Below the pieces are notes generated by a model. The model worked only from the letters and a program-made list of their open reading frames with translations, searched no databases and was not told where the DNA came from. Made by a program: the position numbers and the translations under genes. A stretch of DNA of 64,000 nt from Actinomadura sp. GC306 (lineage in GTDB: Bacteria > Actinomycetota > Actinomycetes > Streptosporangiales > Streptosporangiaceae): the NCBI RefSeq assembly GCF_004348665.1, contig NZ_SMKM01000001.1, positions 62,001 through 126,000 on the forward strand, read 5' to 3'. Positions 1 through 8,162 of this stretch are shown in pieces. Position 1 is the stretch's first letter; every line of letters begins with the position of its first letter.

Positions 1-1
1 G

Positions 2-193
2 GTGGTCGTGTGGGCGCCCACCAGGCCGGAGGCGATCGCCCGGATGCGGCGGGCGCTCGCCGAGTTCCGGATCGACGGCGCCGGCGTCCGCACGACGGTG
101 CCGTTCCTGCTGCGGGCGCTCGACCATCCCGACTTCCGGAACGCGGCGCACACCACGGATTTCGCCGCGGGCCTGCTCGACGCGGGCCGTTGA
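2..193 (+). CDS. accC: Biotin carboxylase (acetyl/acyl-CoA carboxylase) C-terminal fragment, cut by window edge
   Basis: Only the last 63 codons are present. They read as the biotin-carboxylase C-terminal domain: the pattern VWAPTRPEAIARMRRAL, then FRIDGAGVRTTVPFL, then LDHPDFRNAAHTTDF is typical of AccC/AccA-type subunits, which carboxylate biotin with ATP and bicarbonate for malonyl-CoA production. The stop is TGA at 191-193. The gene runs into the rmlA-ACP promoter region on the same strand, so it could belong to the polyketide cluster as extender supply, or be a flanking housekeeping gene. The N-terminus, ATP-grasp core and any fused biotin carrier domain lie outside the window. Confidence 0.8.
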   Translation: MVVWAPTRPEAIARMRRALAEFRIDGAGVRTTVPFLLRALDHPDFRNAAHTTDFAAGLLDAGR

Positions 194-288
194 GCGCCGC
201 TCCAACCGCGGTTGAGCGGGGGCCCGGATGCTGAACGGCAGAACTGAAACGGCAGGACTGAACGGCAGGGCAGAACGGCAGGCAATGG
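189..288. promoter_or_regulatory. Heptamer direct repeat and roughly 14-bp repeat array upstream of rmlA-ACP
   Basis: GTTGAGC occurs at 189-195 and again at 211-217, exactly 22 bp apart, the spacing typical of SARP-family operators; the first copy overlaps the accC stop. It is followed by four imperfect units with core CTGAACGGCAG (starting 231, 244, 258, 271; period 13-14 bp). The opposite strand of these units reads CCGTTCAG, a GTTCA-type core. The array ends about 35 bp before the rmlA start, so a role in controlling that gene is likely but inferred. Confidence 0.4.
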
Positions 289-320
289 CACCGGGAAGGG
301 CCGGAGGGGTGACGGGCGTG

Positions 321-1481
321 ATGAAGGGGATCATTCTCGCGGGCGGCTCCGGCACCCGGCTGTACCCGATGACCAGGGTCATCTCCAAGCAGCTGCTGCC
401 GGTCGGCGACAAGCCGATGATCTACTACCCGCTCTCCGTGCTCATGCTCACCGGGATCCGGGACGTCCTGATCATCTCCACCGCCGAGGACGTGCCCCGG
501 TACCGGCGGCTGCTCGGCGACGGATCGGACCTCGGAATGAGCTTCTCCTACGCGGTGCAGGACGAGCCCAGGGGCATCGCGGACGCGCTCGTCATCGCGG
601 CCGGCCACATCGGGAACGAACCGGTCGCGCTCGTCCTCGGCGACAACATCTTCTACGGGGACCCGCTCTCCGAGATACTGCGCGAGCAGGCGCGGAACGT
701 CGACGGCTGCGTCCTTTTCGGCTATCCGGTCAAGGACCCCGAGCGTTTCGGGATCGCGGAGACGGACGCCGGCGGCCGGCTCCTCTCCATCGAGGAGAAG
801 CCCGCCCGGCCCCGCTCGAACCGGGCGGTGACCGGGCTCTACCTCTACGACAACGACGCGGTGGAGATCGCCAGGAATCTGCGCCCGTCGGCGCGCGGCG
901 AACTGGAGATCACCGATGTGAACCGCGCCTACATGGAGCAGGGCAGGGCGCGGCTCGTCGAACTCGCCCGCGGTTTCGCCTGGCTGGACACCGGGACGCC
1001 CGAGGCGCTGCTCGCCGCCAGCCAGTACGTGCTGACCCTGGAGGAACGGCAGGGGCTGCACGTGGCCTGTGTCGAGGAGATCGCCCTGCGCATGGGGTTC
1101 ATCGACGCCGAGACCTGCCACCGGCTCGGCGCCGGGCTGGCCTCGTCGCGATACGGCCAGCACGTCATGACCGTGGCGTGCTCGGAGAGAGCCGACCGGA
1201 AGGAGACGGCATTGAAAGAGCTGACGATCGAGGACCTGAAGCAGATCATGCGCGCGTGCGCGGGTGAGGACGAGTCGGTCGACCACGGCGGCGACATCCT
1301 CGACACCTCGTTCATGGACCTCGGCTACGACTCGCTGGCGCTGCTGGAGGCGACGGCCGTCATCAAGCGCGAGTACGCGGTCGAACTGAGCGACGAGGAC
1401 GCGGACGTGGTGGAGACGCCGCGGACCTTCCTCGGCAAGGTGAACGGCATGCTCGCCGGCCGGCAGGCACTCGGCGCATGA
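321..1481 (+). CDS. rmlA: Glucose-1-phosphate thymidylyltransferase in frame with a C-terminal acyl carrier protein
   Basis: Residues 1 to about 290 are a complete RmlA-type enzyme that makes dTDP-glucose from dTTP and glucose-1-phosphate. The nucleotide loop GGSGTRLYPMT, LVLGDNIFYG, IEEKP and the end SSRYGQHV are all present. No stop follows. The same frame continues into an 89-residue type II PKS acyl carrier protein with DLGYDSLALLE (Ser338 of the fusion is the expected phosphopantetheine site). ATG321 was chosen because MKGIILAGG is the family start; GTG318 or GTG309 with the preceding GGAGG are alternatives. It is either a real RmlA-ACP fusion or two proteins read from one frame through the internal TTG at 1212. 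A hairpin follows the stop. Confidence 0.85.
   Translation: MKGIILAGGSGTRLYPMTRVISKQLLPVGDKPMIYYPLSVLMLTGIRDVLIISTAEDVPRYRRLLGDGSDLGMSFSYAVQDEPRGIADALVIAAGHIGNEPVALVLGDNIFYGDPLSEILREQARNVDGCVLFGYPVKDPERFGIAETDAGGRLLSIEEKPARPRSNRAVTGLYLYDNDAVEIARNLRPSARGELEITDVNRAYMEQGRARLVELARGFAWLDTGTPEALLAASQYVLTLEERQGLHVACVEEIALRMGFIDAETCHRLGAGLASSRYGQHVMTVACSERADRKETALKELTIEDLKQIMRACAGEDESVDHGGDILDTSFMDLGYDSLALLEATAVIKREYAVELSDEDADVVETPRTFLGKVNGMLAGRQALGA
1212..1481 (+). CDS. Type II PKS acyl carrier protein, possible internal start within the rmlA frame
   Basis: TTG1212 is preceded at 6 nt by GGAAGGAG, a near-ideal ribosome site, so an 89-aa free ACP could be made from inside the rmlA frame. The domain has the ACP helices, the Asp-Ser-Leu phosphopantetheinylation motif (DLGYDSLALLE, Ser41) and an acidic helix 3 region (SDEDADVVETP). 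Its normal length argues for use as a stand-alone carrier with KSalpha/KSbeta at 44.8-47.3 kb. No other ACP was found in the window. Whether the free form, the fusion or both exist cannot be told from sequence. Confidence 0.7.
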   Translation: MKELTIEDLKQIMRACAGEDESVDHGGDILDTSFMDLGYDSLALLEATAVIKREYAVELSDEDADVVETPRTFLGKVNGMLAGRQALGA

Positions 1482-1513
1482 CGTAACGGCACCTCGCGCG
1501 CTTCTCCGCGACA

Positions 1514-1548
1514 GGGGGCGGCCGGCCGATGGGCCGGCCGTCCCCTTT
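1514..1548 (+). terminator. GC hairpin after rmlA-ACP
   Basis: Arms GGGGGCGGCCGGCC (1514-1527) and GGCCGGCCGTCCCC (1532-1545) pair over 14 positions with one G-T wobble and a 4-nt loop, followed by TTT. It lies 32 nt after the ACP stop and would separate this unit from the SARP gene. Confidence 0.65.
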
Positions 1549-1588
1549 ACGCGCACCCGGGGGATCGGAAGTGGTACAACTTCGGACG

Positions 1589-1606
1589 CATTCGATGTTC
1601 CGAATG
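1589..1606. promoter_or_regulatory. Inverted repeat in the SARP gene promoter region
   Basis: CATTCG and CGAATG flank a 6-nt spacer (ATGTTC) about 130 bp before the SARP start, in a locally AT-richer stretch. It is a possible operator for the SARP gene; the binding protein is unknown. Confidence 0.25.
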
Positions 1607-1736
1607 GACGTCTTCCGGCTGCCGTAAGCACAACTTAGGTAATTCGATCTTGTCTTCTCAATAGGCGCTGATTAACGTGCCTAAGTGGTCGACGGCCGGT
1701 CGATCCGGCCATTACCTCCGGTCGAGGGAGAATGCG

Positions 1737-3605
1737 ATGGAATTCCGGGTCCTAGGGTCCTTCGAGATCATGCTGGCGGAGGAGAACATCGCGCCGACGG
1801 CGCCTAAGCCGCGGCAGGTCGCCGCCCTGCTCGCGCTGCGCCGCAACTCCGTCGTCCGGACCTCGGAACTCATCGACGAGCTGTGGGAGGACGATCCGCC
1901 GGTCAGCGCGATGACCACCCTGCAGACCTACATCTACAAGCTGCGGAAGATCTTCCAGCGGTGCGGCGCGGGCGAGGTCCTGCAGACGCGGCCCGCCGGG
2001 TACATGCTCGCCGTCCCGGACGAGGACGTCGACCTCCACTGGTTCGAGCAGGCGATCAAGGAGGGGCGTGCGGTCCTGGACCGCGGCGACCCGGTGCGCG
2101 CGGCGGAGATCCTCGCCGACGCGCTCGCCATGTGGCGGGGGCCGGCGCTGGTCGACGTGCTCGCGGGCAACCTGCTGTCGGCGTACGTGGCGCGGCTGGA
2201 GGAGGTGAGGTTCCGGGCGCTCGAACTGCGGATCGAGACCGACCTCAAGGTCGGCCGCCACCTGGAGCTGATCGGCGAGCTGAAGTCCCTGGTGGTCAGG
2301 TATCCGCTGCACGAGGGCTTCCACACGTCGCTGATGACGGCCCTGCACCACTCCGGCCGCCGCTACGAGGCGCTCGACGTCTACCGGACGCTCCGCGGCA
2401 ACCTCGTGGAGCAGCTCGGCCTGGAACCCGGCCGCGAGGCGCGGGAGCTGCACCAGAGCCTGCTCTCCGCGGACGCGCCGGCCCCCTCGGCCCCCTCGTC
2501 CGCCGTAACGGCGCCGGCGCCCGCCCGCGCGCCGGCCGCGGAGCCCGCGGACGACCCGGCGCCCGCGCGGCTGCCCGCGGACCCCGAGATCGCGGGGCGC
2601 GGCACCGACGTGGCGGAGGTCTGCGAGCAGGTCGCGGCGGCGCCGCCGGAGCCGCGCGGCACCGGGCGGCTCACCGTGATCAGCGGGATGCCCGGGGTGG
2701 GGAAGACGGCGCTGGCGGTGCACGCCGCGCACCGGCTCCGCTCCGCGTTCCCGGACGGGCAGCTCTACGCCGACCTCGGCGGGTCGACCGACCGGGCACG
2801 CGATCCCGCCGAGGTCCTGCACGCCTTCCTCCGTGCGCTCGGCTTCCCCGGGCACCAGATCCCGGACGGCCTGCGGGACCGCGGGGCGCTGCTCTCCGCC
2901 GCGGCCGCCGGCCGGGGCCTGCTCATGGTGCTGGACGACGCCGCGTCGGCCGCCCAGGTGCGGCCGCTGCTGCCCGGCGGCCCGCGCTGCGCGGCGGTCG
3001 TCACCAGCCGGCGCAGGCTGGAGGGCCTCGCGGGCGCCCGCAACATCGAGATCGACGTCCTGAACCGGGCGGACGGCATCGAACTGCTCGCCCGCATCGT
3101 CGGCGGCCCCCGCATCCGCCGGGAGCGGGCCGGCGCCGAGCTGCTGGTGGACGCCTGCGACTCGCTGCCGCTGGCGCTGCGCTGCATCGGCGACCGGCTC
3201 GCCGCGATGCCCGGGTATCCGCTGGGCCGCATGGCGGAGGAGCTCACCCGCACGCCCCAGCGCCTCCCGGAGCTGCGGTTCGGCGACCTGGACCTGCGGT
3301 CCAGGTTCGACTCCAGCTACGCGCGGCTCGGCGACCGGGAGCGGGGCGTGTTCGCGCTGCTCAGCATGCTGCCGGCGGAGTTCACCGCCGACACCGCCGC
3401 CGACCTGCTGGGCTGGGACGTCGCCGAGGCCCGGCGGACGCTCGACCACTTCCTGAACCACCACCTGATGCGCTGCGCGCAGGAGGGCGGCGCCGTCCGC
3501 TACCGGTACCCCAAGCTCGCCCGGATGTACGCGCGGGAGCGGCTCACGTCCCTCGTCCAGTCCGGTGCCGGCGAGCCGGCGCGGAGCCCGGCCTCGATGG
3601 CGTGA
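1737..3605 (+). CDS. SARP-family transcriptional activator with NB-ARC domain
   Basis: This 622-aa protein has an OmpR-type winged-helix DNA-binding domain (about 1-90), a bacterial transcriptional activation domain (about 97-245), a Pro/Ala-rich linker (about 247-285), and an NB-ARC ATPase with Walker A GMPGVGKT at 317-324. A winged-helix-like tail ends near 615. It resembles AfsR-type SARPs but lacks the C-terminal TPR half, so it is intermediate in size between small pathway activators and AfsR. ATG1737 is used because MEFRVLGSFE is the usual family start and GAGGGAG precedes it by 7 nt. SARPs switch on antibiotic operons by binding heptamer direct repeats; the GTTCAAC-type repeats across this cluster are plausible targets, by inference. 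Confidence 0.9.
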   Translation: MEFRVLGSFEIMLAEENIAPTAPKPRQVAALLALRRNSVVRTSELIDELWEDDPPVSAMTTLQTYIYKLRKIFQRCGAGEVLQTRPAGYMLAVPDEDVDLHWFEQAIKEGRAVLDRGDPVRAAEILADALAMWRGPALVDVLAGNLLSAYVARLEEVRFRALELRIETDLKVGRHLELIGELKSLVVRYPLHEGFHTSLMTALHHSGRRYEALDVYRTLRGNLVEQLGLEPGREARELHQSLLSADAPAPSAPSSAVTAPAPARAPAAEPADDPAPARLPADPEIAGRGTDVAEVCEQVAAAPPEPRGTGRLTVISGMPGVGKTALAVHAAHRLRSAFPDGQLYADLGGSTDRARDPAEVLHAFLRALGFPGHQIPDGLRDRGALLSAAAAGRGLLMVLDDAASAAQVRPLLPGGPRCAAVVTSRRRLEGLAGARNIEIDVLNRADGIELLARIVGGPRIRRERAGAELLVDACDSLPLALRCIGDRLAAMPGYPLGRMAEELTRTPQRLPELRFGDLDLRSRFDSSYARLGDRERGVFALLSMLPAEFTADTAADLLGWDVAEARRTLDHFLNHHLMRCAQEGGAVRYRYPKLARMYARERLTSLVQSGAGEPARSPASMA

Positions 3606-3653
3606 TCACCGGTGCTCGATCCACCTTCGACCCGGCACCGGCAGCCTCGCGGT

Positions 3654-4652
3654 GTGAGGCTGATAGTCACCGGCGGGGCGGGTTTCATCGGGTCCCATTA
3701 CGTACGGTCGGCGCTCGCCGGGCGGTACCCGGCGCTGCGGGACGCGCACGTGACCGTGCTCGACAAGCTGACCTACGCGGGCAACCTCGCGAACCTCCCC
3801 GCGGACGACCCGCGGCTGACGTTCGTCCACGGCGACGTCTGCGACGCCGGGCTGCTCGGGGACCTGCTGCCCGGCCACGACGCCGTCGTCCACTTCGCCG
3901 CGGAGTCGCACGTGGACCGGTCCGTCTCCGGGTCGGCGCGGTTCATCACCACCAATGTCGAGGGGACGCACACCCTCCTCGAAGGGTGCCTCCGGGCGGG
4001 CGTCCGCCGGTTCGTCCACGTCTCGACCGACGAGGTGTACGGGTCCATCGACGAGGGGACGTGGCCGGAGGGGCACCCCCTGGAGCCGAACTCGCCGTAC
4101 TCGGCGTCCAAGGCGGCCAGCGACCTGATCGTCCGGGCGTTCCACCGGACCCACGGGCTCTCGACGTCGACCACCCGCTGCTCGAACAACTACGGGCCCT
4201 ACCAGCACCCGGAGAAGCTGATCCCGCTGTTCGTGACGAACCTCCTCGACGGGGAGGACGTGCCGCTCTACGGCGACGGGAGGAACGTCCGCGAGTGGCT
4301 CCACGTGGACGACCACTGCCGCGCGGTGCAGGCGGTGCTGGAGCGGGGCCGCCCGGGGGCGACCTACAACGTCGGCGGCGGGGTTGAGCTGTCCAACCTC
4401 GAACTCACCCGCCTGCTGCTCGACGCCTGCGGCGCGGGCTGGGACCGGGTCCGCTTCGTCCCCGACCGCAAGGGCCACGACCAGCGGTACGCCGTGGACG
4501 GGTCGAAGATCGCCGGCGAGCTGGGCTTCCACCCGCGGGTGCCGTTCCTGCGGGGGCTCGCCGAGACGGTGCGCTGGTACGCCGCGAACCGCGCCTGGTG
4601 GGAGCCAGTCAAGCGGCGTCCCGCGGTCGTGGACGCCGGCGCGCGCTCCTGA
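3654..4652 (+). CDS. rmlB: dTDP-glucose 4,6-dehydratase
   Basis: A 332-aa extended short-chain dehydrogenase that converts dTDP-glucose to dTDP-4-keto-6-deoxyglucose, the branch point of deoxysugar pathways. Visible features are the NAD loop GGAGFIGSHYVR at the N-terminus, the catalytic STDEVYG motif (Thr-Asp-Glu), the YSASK Tyr-Lys pair, and the substrate segment SNNYGPYQHPEKLIP. GTG3654 (VRLIVTGG) gives the normal family length; GTG3612 would add 14 residues. It begins 48 bp after the SARP stop on the same strand and supplies the dTDP-sugar route together with RmlA, the 2,3-dehydratase, the 3-ketoreductase and the aminotransferase. Confidence 0.93.
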   Translation: MRLIVTGGAGFIGSHYVRSALAGRYPALRDAHVTVLDKLTYAGNLANLPADDPRLTFVHGDVCDAGLLGDLLPGHDAVVHFAAESHVDRSVSGSARFITTNVEGTHTLLEGCLRAGVRRFVHVSTDEVYGSIDEGTWPEGHPLEPNSPYSASKAASDLIVRAFHRTHGLSTSTTRCSNNYGPYQHPEKLIPLFVTNLLDGEDVPLYGDGRNVREWLHVDDHCRAVQAVLERGRPGATYNVGGGVELSNLELTRLLLDACGAGWDRVRFVPDRKGHDQRYAVDGSKIAGELGFHPRVPFLRGLAETVRWYAANRAWWEPVKRRPAVVDAGARS

Positions 4653-4852
4653 GCGGGCAACCCGAATTCCATTCGTCCCGCCGGCCGGAAGATATATCCG
4701 GCGCAATTGGAAGCGCTCTCGCTGACCTGGGAGAACGGCCGGAATGATCATTATGCGAGGGAATGGGCGCCGTCCCGCCGCCGTCCCGCTGACCTGCGCG
4801 GAAGGCGGCGGAATGCGGTGACCGGGCCTTGATCACGAGGTCACAAGGTGCG

Positions 4853-4885
4853 GTTGAGAACAGCCTTAACGGTCATAACGGTCAT
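4853..4885. promoter_or_regulatory. GTTGAGA element and perfect 9-bp tandem repeat before the sensor kinase
   Basis: GTTGAGA at 4853-4859 resembles the heptamer found in other promoters of the cluster. AACGGTCAT is repeated head to tail without a gap at 4868-4876 and 4877-4885, 65 bp before the chosen kinase start. The rest of the 4653-4949 gap between rmlB and the kinase shows nothing else that could be supported. Confidence 0.35.
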
Positions 4886-4949
4886 AGCGGCTGGCGGAGT
4901 GCAGCGGCTATCGTGCAGGCAAAGACGGACTTCTTGCCCAGGGGACATC

Positions 4950-6104
4950 GTGGCGGAGAGACCTCCCTCGGGGCCGGGGCACCCCGGCCTGGACGCGGCT
5001 TCGCGGCTGGAGACCGATCGGGCCGAGATCGTGGCCGCGTACGAGCGGGTTTTGGACGACCTGGGCGGTCCGGTCGCCGCGGACAAGGCCGCGCGCGGCG
5101 AGCTCGTCGCGAACGCCGAGCGGGTCCTCGCCGACGTCATCGGCAGCCTGCGCGCGGGCACCGTCCAGGTGGGCGAGGGCTCCAAGGCCAGGGTCCCGGA
5201 GCCCAGAGTCCCCGAGCCGAGGGCGCCGGAGCCCGCCGTCCCGGAGCCCGCGGCGCCGCCGGCGGCCGTTTCCAGCGCGCCGGCGCCGGAACCGGTGCGG
5301 ACGGGGGCGGTGTTCTTCGACATCGTCCAGCGGGAGCTGGTCCGCCGACTGGACCCGGGAGAGGAGTCCTTGCCCCTCCTGATGCTCGCCTCCCGTGCTC
5401 TTTACCAAAGCATTACGTGCAGCGGGGGACTGCTCGCCCATGAGGGGTACTTGCGCGACATGCTTCGCGAGGCTCAGGTCGAGGAGAGGTGCCGCATCGG
5501 GCGGGAACTCCACGACCGGGTCGGCATGTGGCTGAGCGCGGCCTACCGCCAGCTCGAACTCTACGATCTCGACAAGAACACCAAGGGCCCCTGCCCGGAG
5601 ACGGAGAAGCGCCTTACCGCGGCCTACGGCGCCGTCCAGGAGGCGATGCGGATTCTGCGCGACATCACCTCCGATCTGCGGTTCTGCGAGTCGTCGAATT
5701 GCCTGGAAAAAGCGCTGCTGACGGCGTTCGAGGCGGTGGCGACCGACGACGCGACCGTCCAGTTGAAGATCAACGGCGACGAGAAGTGGGCCTCGGCCGC
5801 GGTCAAGGACGAGTCGTTCCTGGTCGTCCGGGAGGCCGTCCGGAACGCGGTGGTCCACGGCATGGCCGAGCTGGTCCTGGTGCGCATCGACATCGCGCCG
5901 CACGAGATGCACGTCTACGTCGACGACAACGGGGTCGGCTTCGACCCGGAACGTGCCACGGCCTCGGCCGGTGTGGGCCTGTCCAGCATGCGTGAACGGG
6001 CGGAGCTCGTCGGCGGCACGCTCGTGGTGTCGAGCGCACCGGGGCAGGGCGCGCACGTGGAACTTTCCGTACCGCTTCCAGGAAGCGAGAACGATGCAGC
6101 CTGA
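4950..6104 (+). CDS. Soluble NarL-type sensor histidine kinase
   Basis: A 384-aa kinase with no membrane segment. The N-terminal third is acidic and ends in a PEP-rich linker (about 81-115, repeated xPEPRVPEPRAPEP). A HisKA_3 dimerisation/phosphoacceptor motif RIGRELHDRVG follows (His188). The C-terminal HATPase domain has the N-box REAVRNAVVHG, the G1 box DDNGVGFDP and the G2 box GVGLSSMRERAELVGG. GTG4950 is used because AGGGG lies 6 nt upstream; the frame is open further, to 4848. It overlaps the response-regulator gene by 11 bp, so the two are co-translated partners. The signal is unknown; lack of membrane segments suggests an intracellular cue or a partner protein. Confidence 0.87.
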   Translation: MAERPPSGPGHPGLDAASRLETDRAEIVAAYERVLDDLGGPVAADKAARGELVANAERVLADVIGSLRAGTVQVGEGSKARVPEPRVPEPRAPEPAVPEPAAPPAAVSSAPAPEPVRTGAVFFDIVQRELVRRLDPGEESLPLLMLASRALYQSITCSGGLLAHEGYLRDMLREAQVEERCRIGRELHDRVGMWLSAAYRQLELYDLDKNTKGPCPETEKRLTAAYGAVQEAMRILRDITSDLRFCESSNCLEKALLTAFEAVATDDATVQLKINGDEKWASAAVKDESFLVVREAVRNAVVHGMAELVLVRIDIAPHEMHVYVDDNGVGFDPERATASAGVGLSSMRERAELVGGTLVVSSAPGQGAHVELSVPLPGSENDAA

Positions 6105-6804
6105 CGAATCCAGGACGACCGTCGTGCTCGTGGACGACCACGCCCTCGTCCGGGAGGGCCTGCGGGAGATCCTCGGCTACCAGGGCGACCTGGTCGTCGT
6201 GGGCGAGGCGGGCGACAGCGAGGGGGCCGTGGAGCTCGTCGCGGAGAAGCGCCCCCATGTCGTCCTGCTCGACATCGAGATCCCCGGTGACGACGCCACC
6301 ACCACGGTCGCCCGCATCCGCGAACGGTCGCCGCAGACCGCCGTCCTCATCCTCAGCATGTACGAGGGGCCGCAGCTGCTGCAGAGCCTCCTTGAGGTCG
6401 GCGTGCGGGGCTACCTGCTGAAGAGCGTGACCAAGCAGGAACTGGTGTCGGCGATCCGCAGCGTCCGCTTCGACGAGGACCGCGTCGTCGTCTCGGTCTC
6501 CCGCGCGAGCATCGCCGCGGGAGGCCGGGGCGGCGTGGGCGCGGCGGGGGGACCGGGCGGCCCGGACGACCCGCCGGTGATCCTCTCCGACCGGGAGCGA
6601 GAGGTCATGCAGCTCACCGCCCAGGCGCTGAGCAACCGGCAGATCGCGGCGCGGCTCTCGCTCACCGAGGCGACCGTCAAACGGCACCTCCGCAACATCT
6701 TCGTGAAGCTGGGCGCGGCCTCCCGCATCGACGCGGTCAACAAGGCGGTGGACGCCGCCCTCATCGAGGTGGGGGAGCGGCGCCAGGCGGCGGCGCACCG
6801 CTAG
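6094..6804 (+). CDS. NarL/FixJ-family response regulator
   Basis: A 236-aa regulator. The receiver domain (about 8-125) has the acidic pair VDDH, phospho-acceptor Asp in HVVLLDIEIPGDD and the conserved Lys in YLLKSVT. A Gly/Pro-rich linker follows, then a LuxR-type HTH (LSDREREVMQLTAQALSNRQ, with ATVKRHLRNIFVKLG). It follows and overlaps the histidine kinase gene and is its likely partner. Its stop overlaps the stop of the convergent aldo/keto reductase-like gene. Targets are not known; the tandem repeat in the operon's own upstream region is one candidate. Confidence 0.92.
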   Translation: MQPDESRTTVVLVDDHALVREGLREILGYQGDLVVVGEAGDSEGAVELVAEKRPHVVLLDIEIPGDDATTTVARIRERSPQTAVLILSMYEGPQLLQSLLEVGVRGYLLKSVTKQELVSAIRSVRFDEDRVVVSVSRASIAAGGRGGVGAAGGPGGPDDPPVILSDREREVMQLTAQALSNRQIAARLSLTEATVKRHLRNIFVKLGAASRIDAVNKAVDAALIEVGERRQAAAHR

Positions 6805-7760
6805 CGGGTGCCGCGCCCGGCGATCGACTCGGGCGGGAACAGGGCCGCCAGGTACTCGCACTCGGCGGCGGTGAGCCGTATCCCGGCCGCGGCCGCGTTC
6901 ATCTCCAGGTGCAGCCGGTCGCGGGTGCTCGGCACCGGCGTGATGTCGTCGCCCCGGCACAGCAGCCACGCCAGCGCGAGCCGGGCGAGGCCGAGGTCCC
7001 GGTGCGCGGCCACCTCCTCGGCGGCCTGCAGCAGCCGCAGGTTGGCGGAGAGGTTCTCCGGCCGGAAGCGGGGATCGTCGCGGCGGGCGTCCCCTTCGGC
7101 GAGCCGGCCTGCCGAGTGGACCCGGCCGGTGAGGAAGCCGCGGCCCAGCGGGCGGCAGGCGAAGACCGCGATCCCCCGCTCCCGCGCGGCCGGCAGGCAC
7201 TCGGCCTCGACGCGCCGCTCCCACAGGGAGTACTCGGCGGCGAGCGCGCCGACCGGATGCACGGCGTGGGCACGCCGCAACTGCTCGGCGGAGACGCCCG
7301 ACAGGCCCACCCGCCGGACCTTGCCGGACGCGACGAGGCCGGCGAGCGCGCCCATGCTCTCCTCGACGGGGACGCGGGGGTCGACTCCGGCGAGGTAGTA
7401 GACGTCGATGTGGTCGGTGCCGAGGCGTTCGAGCGAGGCGTCGCAGGACCGCCGGAGGTGCTCGGGCGTCCCGTCGAGCCGCGTCTCCCGCCCGCCGGGG
7501 GACCGCCGGACGCCGCCGCAGGCGGCGATCACGGCCTCGTCCCGGCGGCCGGCGACGGCGCGTCCGGCGAGCCGTTCGGCCCGCTCGGCGCCGGCGCCGG
7601 CCGCCGCGTCGATCAGGGGCACGCCGATGTCCAGCGCGAAGCGGATCGTCTCGATGCCCGCCGCGTCGTCCACCGGGCCGTAGCGTCCGGTCAGGGCGAG
7701 GGTGCCCAATCCGATGCGCGGCGAGGCCGGTCCGGCATCGCCGGGCTTGCTGGCGTGCAT
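6801..7760 (-). CDS. Aldo/keto reductase-fold protein with lost catalytic tetrad
   Basis: A 319-aa protein clearly of aldo/keto reductase fold (GLGTLALTGRYGP, GTDHIDVYYL, VRRVGLSGVS, LAWLLCRGDDITPVPST). In a by-eye alignment only Asp51 of the Asp-Tyr-Lys-His tetrad survives: the Tyr position is Ala56, the Lys position Cys81 and the His position Ala124. Ordinary carbonyl reduction is therefore unlikely. It may act as a lyase, isomerase, binding protein or regulator, or be a decaying gene, although the frame is intact. ATG7760 has GGAGGAG directly before it; longer starts to 7847 exist. It stands alone on the minus strand, divergent from the AraC-type gene. Confidence 0.8.
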   Translation of the reverse strand: MHASKPGDAGPASPRIGLGTLALTGRYGPVDDAAGIETIRFALDIGVPLIDAAAGAGAERAERLAGRAVAGRRDEAVIAACGGVRRSPGGRETRLDGTPEHLRRSCDASLERLGTDHIDVYYLAGVDPRVPVEESMGALAGLVASGKVRRVGLSGVSAEQLRRAHAVHPVGALAAEYSLWERRVEAECLPAARERGIAVFACRPLGRGFLTGRVHSAGRLAEGDARRDDPRFRPENLSANLRLLQAAEEVAAHRDLGLARLALAWLLCRGDDITPVPSTRDRLHLEMNAAAAGIRLTAAECEYLAALFPPESIAGRGTR

Positions 7761-8162
7761 CTCCTCCTGACCAGTCCGTGAAAGGTGTGCTCGCGAGCCG
7801 GCTGCGGGCGCACGTGCAATACCGCCCCGGCCGATCGGCGGCCGCAAATGACATTGTGGCCAAAAGGGTCGCTCTTTGGAAGGAGCTTGCGCGAAGCCGC
7901 TCCTGGAAACCGCCCTGGACCGGTCCGCCTATTGGAGAAGGCATTCAGCGTACTTCCAGGTTCGCGGCACGTCCGGCGGACGGGAACGGGATGCTCGTCG
8001 TGTGACCTGCGCACTTGACCTGGAACCGGGAGGTTGCGACGGGGTGCGCGCCCATCCCGGAAGATCGTGACGGCGAATGGTGACTTCTGTAAAGAATTCC
8101 CCCTTTGTTGGGAGTCCGCGGCCTAGTGCTTCTCTAGCGGGGTGCGATCCCGGAGGGGCACC
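7761..8162. other. 402-bp divergent intergenic region
   Basis: This gap lies between the divergent AKR-fold and AraC-type genes. It is less GC-rich near its right end (around 8085-8110), where a promoter for the AraC-type gene is likely, but no convincing -35/-10 pair can be fixed by eye. No small gene, repeat or RNA was recognised. Confidence 0.4.

Noticed and set aside
1752-3464. 570-codon open frame antisense to the SARP gene
   Set aside because: Its composition (runs of Arg, Gly, Val) and lack of motifs are typical of high-GC antisense frames. The plus strand has a complete SARP.
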